Under the pieces are notes generated by a model. That model searched no databases. It was not told the origin of the DNA and was given only the letters and a program-made list of their open reading frames with translations. Below, piece by piece: positions 55,726 through 64,000 of a stretch of 64,000 nucleotides of DNA; the stretch's first letter is position 1; the number at the start of each line of letters is the position of its first letter. The position numbers and the translations under genes were made by a program. Source of the stretch: Valencia hispanica (Eukaryota > Chordata > Actinopteri > Cyprinodontiformes > Valenciidae); contig OY747702.1 in the NCBI GenBank assembly GCA_963556495.2, forward strand, positions 14,020,903-14,084,902, in the 5' to 3' direction.

Positions 55726-55801
<76 letters not shown>
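55085..55801 (+). repeat. Duplicated repeat unit with TTAGGG motifs and TG arrays
   Basis: Two adjacent units, offset by 363 bp, each contain GAGGAC/CCTGGTCC, then TTAGGGTTAGG, then GTGTCTGGGTTAG, then AATGGAAGTCAAT, and end with a long TG array (55371-55448 and 55730-55801). The TTAGGG copies are short and interspersed, so this is a dispersed repeat, not a telomere remnant. Confidence 0.8.
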
Positions 55802-55802
<1 letters not shown>

Positions 55803-56319
55803 AATCAGAATACCCACTATACACGTGTCTGACTTCGGTAAGTGTAACCTAGTGATATCATAGTTGTAGCTACCCTGAGATGATGTGTAGGAGACTCTAT
55901 GCATGCTGGACAATTTGGTATCTTCCATTTACTTTCAGTTAGATTTAAAAATAAATTATTTTATGTAGTACAGTTGTTACTTTCCCTGCTAAGTAGTTAG
56001 TTGCTGCTTAGTTACTTCTATAAAATTACAACCCAATTACTAACCCAGCTACTTGTTTGAAGTGCCGAAATCTGCTCTTATCACATTGTCATGAACCCAG
56101 TATTGTGTATGACCTCATCACTTGAGCTTCATGTATTGCTACACCCCTACACACTGTCAGTGTTTGCTTAAATCTTCAGAAAAAATTAGAGATATTCAAC
56201 CAAGGCCTGGTATATTTTAACATCTAAAATCCAAATCTAAACTCAAAGTGAACCAGCACAAAACCCTCAGCATCATGACCATTATGACTGCGTACAGCAT
56301 GCTGTTTGCCATATGTTAT
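55802..56319. other. No recognisable feature
   Basis: Nothing noticed. Confidence 0.4.
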
Positions 56320-56765
56320 GATGGATGGATGGATTTTTGTTTCGTTTATTTAACAGGGACAATGTGGTAAAACATTAATTAAAGATGTTTTACACCAGAT
56401 TTCAGCCAAAGCTAGTTTTCATCTGCAGTCCCCGAGCAGGTGAGAAATACAGAATAAAATATATGTTAGATTTTAAAAACACACAACAATCACTGATCAC
56501 ACAATACAATTACACAATAAAATCTCACTAAGACCAATATCTGAACTATTTAAATCCTTAATGTTGACAATGCTGGTTTTCCAACAATAACTTCCTGACT
56601 TTACAAGAGAAATTCTCTAAGTAGGAGGAAAGTTTCAAATTCTGTGGGAGTTTGTTCCATTCCTTGATGTCTTTGTAAGAAAGGCTATCTGTGCAAAGGT
56701 GGAGTTACATTTAGGTAATCTGCAGTCATTATGACTTATGGATGGATGGATGGATGGATGGATGG
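56320..56765. repeat. Possible dispersed repeat between two GGAT runs
   Basis: GATGGATGGATGG at 56321-56333 and GGATGGATGG runs at 56740-56764 bracket about 410 bp. It contains TTATTTAACAGGGACAATG and GGGAGTTTGTTCCATTCCTT, phrases I recall from a scattered teleost repeat. Class unknown. Confidence 0.35.
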
Positions 56766-58739
56766 TCCATCACTGATAAGAATTAATCACTCTTTGCTTT
56801 ACTGTGCTTTGTTTTCATTTTGTTACACCCCATCATACTAAGTAAACCATTTTCTGATTTTGCATTTAGTTTGATAAAAAGGTCTTATAACTAGATTTTT
56901 ACTCACATTACCAGATTAGCAAATCTCTCACTCCTCTCTGCAACAGAGACACATCCACCATTACACACTCTGACTCTGTGGATTCAAGATAATAATAAAC
57001 AGGGAGTGTAATATATTGAGGTGCAGAGGACGCTTCTTTTGACCCATGCCTTATGCTGAGTCAGCTTAGTTCTTATGTGAGTGTGTATGTGCAGATACTA
57101 AGTGTCCTTAGCTTAAGGTCATCGTCTATAGGTATAATACTGCATAATACTAAAAGTTGGCAAAAAAAGACTGTATTTAGATTAAATAAAAAACAACAAC
57201 CGAGATCATCATGAAGAGTAAAACGATGGCTATCTATAGATCCGAAAAAAAAGGTTTTTGACTTTTGACTAAGTCATGCCCCTTGTCTAAATCTAACCAT
57301 ATTGTTCTGTAAGCTAAGACTTAAGCTAAGTTTCAAAGCAAAGTAAATGTAGGAAACTCTTTAAAAAGAGGATAAAGCAGGGTTTTCTCCTCAACAGTGT
57401 TACTCCACCAACAAATCCTCCCAAATCTAATAGAAAGGTTTTTTGCTCCTGATAAATGTTTCTTCTTTTCGGTAACAGTTTATTTTAATGTCTGGATTCT
57501 TTCTGTCCCCAATCCAGTGATTTTGCTTCAGTGAAAGAGAAACAGTCCTAAAGGTGCACAAATCCAAAGAACGTGTGTGCCTGGATGTTACTGAGGATGT
57601 TGGAGGGAAATGAGACAGATTCTGTGAGGGGGACACACCAGGAGGTTATTGTTCAGCTTTAGGTTACTCGGCTCTCTTGTAGCTGCTGTGTGGTTTGCTG
57701 GTGTCGCTCATTTTGTCTGTCACTTCTTAATAAGAGTACAGAAAGAGGTTGGCCAGTAGAAACTGAATCGTTGGTAAATAATGACACCACCAGGCAATGA
57801 AAACTGTTCCAGGATGAAGAGAGGTTTTTGTTGCAAGACAACAGTGCTACCAGCTATGACACTGTGCAGCCCCACTCCAGTTTTATATAACTATAATACA
57901 TTTTTTTTTTCTGTTAAAAGGTTATTAGTAGGTAATATCTTACCTGCAGTAGATATAGGCATCTTCATTTTGAACCAATCCAGCTTAATTGGTCCTGGAG
58001 TCTGGAGCAAACGGGCAAGACCAAACCGGACTTTCACCATTCCAAAAAGACTCCAATCTTAAAAATGTCAGTTATTTATATATATGTTATTTTATGAACC
58101 TTTGAAATACAGTTTGAACACCTAAATTAATCTATACTCCATGTCCAATGAGTTTTTAGGCAATGGCAAGAAAAATAAAAGCAGAAAGAAATTGTGAGGG
58201 AAAAAAACAGAAGATAACATTGCTAAGTATGGAAGGAAATAATACAAAAAGAAGGAAAAGACTGAGTGAAATGGATGAAAAGTGGAGTTTCAGAGGATCA
58301 ATGACTAATACAGATTATCTGTTCTCTAATCTGTCCTTCCTGACCTTAGAGGGTGGGAATCGGCTGAGAGAGCTTATAGGAAAGGAAAGGATAGGAAAGT
58401 TCGCACCCTCATTGCTGAGAGCAGACAGGAAAAAGTAGATACTCAGACATCCACTTACAAAAGCCAAGGCACAAGGAAATAGTTTGAGATGTTAGAGGAG
58501 GGTCTGAGTGTTTGAAAATATAATGGAAAATGTAAGAAAAGGGGGAAAGGAGTACTTACAGTTTCATTTGAGCTGAGAAACATTTCAGGGGAAGGGAACA
58601 GAATAGCTACACAAAGAAAGAAATTCACTTTTTTCAGATTTGAATAGTTCTTTTCCCAGGGTCGAATGATTATACAATATACAAATGCAATTAATTTTAA
58701 TAAAATAATTGGGCACATTTATTATGGACTTTCTATGAC
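56766..58739. other. No recognisable feature
   Basis: Open frames (for example 58163-58438 plus) are Lys-rich or low in complexity and show no family motif. Confidence 0.35.
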
Positions 58740-58754
58740 CTAGAAATAGTCAAA

Positions 58755-58796
58755 ATAATATATATTTTAATAGTCAAAATAATAGTCAAAATAATA

Positions 58797-58850
<54 letters not shown>
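58755..58850. repeat. AT-rich repeat: AGTCAAAATAATA copies and (AT)n
   Basis: Three partial copies of AGTCAAAATAATA lead into an AT dinucleotide array of about 50 bp ending near 58847. Confidence 0.9.
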
Positions 58851-58851
<1 letters not shown>

Positions 58852-58854
58852 CAC

Positions 58855-59150
58855 TGACATATATTTGTAGCCATCTGGCATAAACCCAGCTGGACATCTG
58901 ACCACTCTTCTTGAAGGAACTATTTTATCTCATTAACAAAGTTCTAACTTTTAAGTGTAGATACATTTTTCCAATTTTTGACGTATGTTTGGGATCATTG
59001 TTCCAGTTTTATTCGTAAATATCGATCAAGCTCTTTATTCAAGGTGATGTTGAGTAGCTGCACCAATACTAAACACTAAAACAGTCCCACAGCATGATGC
59101 TGCCACCACCATGCTTGACAGTTGTTTTCAAAGTCTGACCCGTTCACAAA
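58855..59150 (-). mobile_element. Tc1-like relic, minus strand
   Basis: CCCACAGCATGATGCTGCCA followed by CCACCATGCTTGACAGT near 59085-59123 is the reverse of the KYGGGSIMLWG-type block of Tc1 transposases. Upstream, GGACATCTGACCACTCTTCTTGA and GGGATCATTGTTC match the antisense of the same gene region. No ends were found and decay is strong. Confidence 0.6.
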
Positions 59151-59354
59151 ACATTTCAAGACGAGATTAAGTTGCCATTTTGCCGATTCCATGTGCTGTG
59201 TGAAAGGACTGATGAGGCGAGGGATGTTGAGGTCAGCCCACCTCTGTTACGCCCCTGACTCCCTAAGCAGGCTGAGCTGTAGCCTACCTGGAAAGCTGGC
59301 TTCACAGGCCGAGGAAGGGACGTAGTGATGCATGCATCCTTATGCATGAGAGGC
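59151..59354. other. No recognisable feature
   Basis: Slightly GC-rich interval between two repeats. Confidence 0.35.
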
Positions 59355-59715
59355 ATGGCACGTCCTAGACAGGTTGCCAGTCCATCACAGGGCAACACAG
59401 ACAGACATAGGACAAAAAACTATGCACACACACCGTAATGGAAAACATTCCATGGATGACTGTATTGCCTGTTTTAGGGATAGAAATCTTCTTTGGAATA
59501 CTTTTCATTACACACATTCATAACTATGGACAATTTGGAGACTGATTAACCTAATGATTCACCATGTTTTTGAAGTGTGAGAGAAAGCCAGAGTACCCGG
59601 AGAGAACCCACGCATGCACAGGAAGAACATGAGAACTCCATGCAGAAAGGATTTGAACTCATGACATTCTTGCTGCAAGGCAACAGCGCTACTAACTGCG
59701 CAGCCTCGGTTAACA
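59355..59715. repeat. Dispersed teleost repeat, interrupted
   Basis: CCAGTCCATCACAGGGCAAC, ACCCGGAGAGAACCCACGCA and CTGCAAGGCAACAGCGCTAC are phrases of a very common teleost repeat. A stretch at about 59440-59515 is not part of the family as I remember it and may be a later insertion or divergence. Confidence 0.55.
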
Positions 59716-61689
59716 GCATAACATGTATATTTCAAATTTAAAGCATTTGCTCAACCAATAACAGAATAACTACACTGGGTGCATCCACCATTGTTGTTTT
59801 GAAAAGAATGGCGTTGGTTGACTTTCAACACAGATTTTATGTGTAGTCCATACCACACAACTCCTCTTGTAATCCCCCACTGCCAGCTTTATGCTTGTAA
59901 ACTCACATTGATGTCGTCATCTCCACTTGTGATTTATAAAGAGCCAGAGGCAAGCATAGCTCTTGTCAATTTCACATCTGGCTTGTCTATCTGGTCAGCT
60001 GAAAAGTTCAGTTACACTTACTTAAGTGTTGATTTTTAGGTGCTTCTTTCTTTGTCAGCAACGTCTTAATCCAAAATGTTTTAAAAATGGCTTCACTGCG
60101 GAACATCACACTGGGGGTCCAGCAGTTTCGAGTTCATGGAAGGCTTGATACTTCCTGCTTCCTGGATTGCTTCTGAACCTCCTGGCCACTTTCATCTGAG
60201 AGGGACAGTTTGGGCCTTCTTTCAAAATGGTCTTTTATAGTGATAACTTTGGAATCTGCAGTTGCATAGAAATCGTTCCCAAATATATAATTGTCCTTCT
60301 TAGTCAATTTTAGTTTATTGGACTTGTCCATTGTTCTGCGTAGTTTAAATTTAAAGAGTGATGTCAAAGCAACGAGAAATTAGCAGCTACGCTAATTCAA
60401 GAGCTCTGATAAGTTCATTGGATTTAACCAAGTCAAATAGCAAGAGCCCTTAGGTATTCTGATGCTCATATCTTTCCCATTTACATATATTAAACAAGTT
60501 GATTTTATTTCAACAAAAGATGTATATGTGACTGTAATGGTTTCACCTTGATACTGTAAATCACTGCTTTAATCTTCTTGCCAATGTTATGTTTTATGTC
60601 TGTATAACAAGAGCAGACTCCAATACTGATTTTGTGATTGCTATGTCTACCGTCTGCGAACATTTAAAAAACGTATTGTTGCAAAACTTGCATCAGGTTC
60701 CATTTCCAATGCAAGTCTTGAAAATTCACATTATTCTGATTTTAAGCAAGCCTGGAAAACATTCCTGGCTATTGGAGTGAATGGTTCGGTTTTTCCGTTG
60801 TAGTCAAACCATTTAGAATCATGAATGCAGAACAGAAGCACGCATACGGAGAAGAATGCTGCTTCTCAGAATGAAGAATGCGATGCTCCTGTTTCCCACG
60901 TTTTGCTTTCTGTCCTACATAATGTTCATTGGTTTTTCCCTCACCCTGTGATGAAGCAAGTGCACTACAATGGAAATGAGACCCTAATTGTTCCGGAGTT
61001 TTAATCCTCCAGATTTATGTAGCCTGAACAGTTGCACAGTCTGCCCCTATAAGCTGCTCCACACATGGATGAGCTGCCTATTGTGTTGCATCTGTTAGAT
61101 GGATCAAACTAGGAAGGGGAAAGATGCAGGAGAGAGTAGTTTACAGCAAACTAGAACGTTTGAACTAAAACTGGGGTTTTCACCACACCAACTCTGCTGC
61201 CAGTTGACACTTGGGCTTATCCTGTGCTGCCCTCCGTGCTTTACACAATGTGTGTCTAATCAGTTTTTGACATTCAGAAGCAGACAAAGGAATAAAATGA
61301 TTGCACGTAACATAAAGACTGTGACATAGATTCATGAATGCATTGACTCTAATCTCTGGATTTATACACGGCTCTTAAGGGGCTAGAATACAAAAAAACA
61401 GATTGTCTTCATGATATACATTTTAGAATTTAGCATAGAGACAGCCAGAGACAGTCAGAAATCTAGCCGTTTTTAGACATGTCCCACTCTGACAAAGACT
61501 TGAGCAAAAGAGGTGAAATCATCATTTATCCTCATTTATGTAAAACCATCTCTGAATGCAAATATAATGAACTGTTTATTCAGATGCATATCAAAAAAAT
61601 GCAACATATTTACCTCCTAGCCTGTGGTGGCACGTCACCAAAAAGCACTGTACACAGGTAGATTTCCTGTTGCATTAAATGTAAACTAA
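59716..61689. other. No recognisable feature
   Basis: AT-rich sequence with short unremarkable open frames. Confidence 0.35.
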
Positions 61690-62575
61690 CTTCAAATTTG
61701 AGCAGTTTTAGGATTGAAAGTAGAATGGGAGGCAGATCTTTTAGTTATCAGGCTCCTCTCCTGTGGAACCAGCTCCCAGCTTTAGTCCGTGAGGCAGACA
61801 CTCTGTTTACTTTTAAGGCCAGGCTTAAAACTTCCCTTTTTGATAAAGCTTATAGTTAGAGTGGCTTAGGTCATCCTGAGCTATCTCTGTAGTTATGCTG
61901 CTATAGGCTTAGACTGCTGGAGGACTGACTTACCAATTTTCTTCACTCTGCTACTTCCTTTTCTCCTACTACTCTCCAATTGTATTACAGTACATTCTGT
62001 TATTTCGACTGTTAACTTTGTTTTCTCTCAGTGTTTTTCTCTCCATAGAAGATACACCTGGTCTGGTATCCTGCTTGGCTGCAATGCCCTGTTGGACGGG
62101 GGGCATCGACTGGGATGGTGCTCCCAGTAACTGAACATCCACCGTGTCCTGTTATCAACTTTTTACTTTCTGTAACATAGAAAGTTCTCTTATATCAGAT
62201 CTTCTGTTCCTTCTGTGTTTCTGCTCTGTCTTCTCAAACCCCCAGACGGTCATGGCAGATGGCCGCTCCTACTGAGCCTGGTTCTGTTGGAGGTTTCTTC
62301 CTGTTAAAGGGGAGTTTTTCCTCTCCACCGTCGCTACATGCTTGCTCAGTATGAGGGATTGCTGAAGGATTGCTGTGGTTGGAAAGTCTGCATCAACGGG
62401 GCCCAACCTCACGCCAATGACTGACGCAATCTGCTGGGATTCCTTAAATAGGAAACTTTTTAACTGATTGGAATGTCTGTATAAATGTATTGAAATGACT
62501 TCTTGTTAAGTGCCTTGAGATGACATCTGTTGTGAATTGGCGCTATATAAATAATCTGAATTGAATTGAAAATTG
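61690..62575 (+). mobile_element. L2-like LINE 3' end
   Basis: 5'-truncated plus-strand LINE. It has the ORF2 C-terminus followed by a 700-bp 3' untranslated region and a tail of AATCTGAATTGAATTGAAAA. The untranslated region includes GGAGGTTTCTTCCTGTTAAA and GGCGCTATATAAATAA, typical of a very abundant teleost L2 family. The 60-bp fragment at 23373 is from the same or a related family. Confidence 0.8.
61719..61859 (+). pseudogene. LINE ORF2 C-terminal fragment
   Basis: The frame reads SRMGGRSFSYQAPLLWNQLP, then ALVREADTLFTFKARLKTSL, and FDKAYS with its natural stop (61857-61859). This is the conserved tail of L2-type ORF2. The endonuclease and RT are absent because the copy is truncated. Confidence 0.8.
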
Positions 62576-62654
62576 TTAATCGGTTGTTTTGATTATATTT
62601 ACCCAGAATGCCCTGCACTATAGCAAGCTTCCAGCTTTTGGAGTTCCCCGGCCC

Positions 62655-62865
62655 TCTTGGCATTCACATATGCAATTGAACTGCTCCAGAGTTCACTTCA
62701 ACCGAGCCGAGACCTTGGTTGTTAGGCAGACCAGAATTAGATTTTTTGTTCCGCATCAGGCTTTGATTGCACATTTACACCTCCCCAAACGAACTAGACT
62801 TTCTGGGCAAAAAAATTAGAGTTTGATTAAGGCAGACTAAACTGGGCTGGTGTGAATGCTACCTA
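62655..62865. mobile_element. Small MITE
   Basis: The left end has GGCATTCACATATGC and the right, reversed, has TAGCATTCACACCAGC. Between them lie AGTTCACTTCAACCGAGCCG and AACGAACTAGACTTTCTGGG, phrases of a common teleost MITE. No coding capacity. Exact ends and target duplication are not resolved. Confidence 0.55.
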
Positions 62866-63610
62866 AGTTTGACTTCTGACTCCAGCTATGTAATATCAAG
62901 GTTTAGCTTTTCCTTTACAAATTTAAACGAAAAGGTTTTTAAATAGTAGTGTATTGTAATAGTTCTAATAATTGGCTGGCTGGTGGAATCTGACCGGCTT
63001 TCCGAAAATAACGGGGGTACCCTGTTGTGTCTGACAAAGAAAGCCAGAAAATGATGGGCTGAGAAGCAGAGACACAGAACCAAAAAAAGAACCCGGTCAG
63101 ACTCAGAAGGGAAGACTGAATTACCTGCTTTAAAAGTCAGTTGCAATGTGTTCTTCAGTAAAACCTTTAGGTTCTATTCTCCATCTAATCTCTAAAGTTC
63201 CATGAGTTTGGTTTGGTTTGACTTCCTGTACCTTCAGTAGAGACCAGAACCCAGCTTATCCAACAAGATTATTTTTCATGCATTTTTTTACAGTTTGGTT
63301 AATAAATTTATGTGAGGAATTCACCAAGGCATTCAGAGGCCAGAGCAAGGAGAGAGGCCACTGACCAGTTGGAGGGTGATCCTTCTGAACAACAGTTAAG
63401 TCGAGGAATACTCCCCGTTGGCGACGTCAGAGATGGGAGTGGGGAACTGCATCAGCTGAGGTCCAAATTCTGTTTCCAGAATAAAGTGACACCACAGCCT
63501 GATTTCAGACCAAATGTAGGGCACTTTTTACTTACTTCTGGTTGTGGTGGTTCAGGGTGGTTAGAGGAGACTGAACAAAGGTGAAGTTGATGTTCATTCA
63601 TCTTTTTTCC
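62866..63610. other. No recognisable feature
   Basis: An open frame at 63312-63584 plus lacks motifs. If the LTR to the right is a 5' LTR, internal retroelement sequence would lie here, but no primer-binding site or gag motif was seen. Confidence 0.35.
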
Positions 63611-64000
63611 TGTCATGTTTTCAGGAATTCAACTGATCCATCTTTGGCTTCAAAGATCGGGACAAATTTAAAAGTTTAAAGGTTTATTGGGAACAGCACC
63701 AAGAAACAGCAACGTTCGGGACCCGTTGGTACACACAGGGTCTTAGTTCTGAAGGAGAGAGAGGAGAATTAGGCTGGCGACGGGTTAGAGGAGTTACTAT
63801 GGCTGGTGAAGGGGATCTTACAGTTCGAATGGAGCTTCTGTGGAAAGGGTAAGTTGGTTCCACGATGAATGAATGTGAGAGCGAGCAGGGTTGATGTCCC
63901 TTTCAGAGAGGCGATCTGGGTGGAGACCAGGCAGACTGGCAGGATGGGAGCGGTACAGCGGACTGGAGGTTTGCACCAGCTTACGGTGTAGCCATGGGCT
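63611..64000 (-). mobile_element. LTR of a retrotransposon, cut by the window edge
   Basis: Starts TGTCATGTTTTCAGG, which on the minus strand is an LTR end ...CATGACA. On the minus strand AATAAA near 63684 lies about 70 bp from this end, as in many LTR elements, followed by TTTAAACTTTTAAA. Composition is more GC-rich than the flank. The other end lies beyond 64000, so solo or full-length status is unknown. Confidence 0.55.

Noticed and set aside
1..64000. CRISPR arrays, bacterial operons, phage or plasmid signatures
   Set aside because: No regularly spaced palindromic repeats and no prokaryotic gene organisation; all features fit a vertebrate genome.

Overview
This 64 kb window reads as teleost fish DNA: AT-rich, full of CA/TG and GGAT microsatellites, and packed with the transposon mix typical of ray-finned fish (Tc1/mariner, hAT, PIF/Harbinger-like and TTAA-type elements, CR1/L2-type LINEs, tRNA-related SINEs, and a chromodomain Ty3/Gypsy retrotransposon). 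No multi-exon host gene can be read with confidence. The only plausible host exon is a short signal-peptide exon with a strong splice donor at 9651-9724. The window is probably intergenic or intronic.

Layout. 0-9 kb: a Tc1-like element with 59-bp inverted repeats and TA target duplications (1610-3141; first catalytic Asp replaced by His), a decayed plus-strand LINE (about 3.38-4.25 kb), two copies of a dispersed repeat, a TG microsatellite, and a degraded minus-strand hAT gene (6.9-9.05 kb) with an in-frame 72-bp minisatellite and a CCAAT-bearing upstream region. 9-16 kb: the signal-peptide exon, a 5'-truncated minus-strand LINE flanked by a 13-bp target duplication (9948-11686), a Tc1 relic, and a tandem array with 99-bp and 143-bp units (15.07-15.70 kb). 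16-28 kb: a Harbinger-type MITE with TAA duplications, four SINE or LINE fragments, and Tc1 relics, one split by a 569-bp MITE.

28-33 kb: an L2/CR1-type LINE with an SGNH-esterase ORF1 (one frameshift in a C8 run) and a broken ORF2. A solo LTR with CATAT duplications sits inside ORF2, and the reverse transcriptase core is deleted. 33-43 kb: a SINE, an old Tc1 relic, a THAP-domain first exon inside an element with inverted ends (37.4-38.5 kb), and a chromodomain Gypsy element (38530-42951, minus strand) that keeps its 3' LTR and polypurine tract but shows no 5' LTR. 45-53 kb: a GGAT array, a hairpin MITE, a second Tc1 element with 214-bp inverted repeats (46921-48508), and a nest at 50.7-52.7 kb where a TTAA-flanked element carrying a conserved coding exon sits inside a hAT-like MITE that abuts a third inverted-repeat element. 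53-64 kb: a duplicated telomere-motif/TG repeat, AT repeats, another Tc1 relic, an L2 3' end, a small MITE, and an LTR running off the right edge.

The genes do not form a pathway. They are successive layers of mobile elements, nearly all inactivated by identifiable lesions. Family names rest on motifs and remembered family features; no database search was run.
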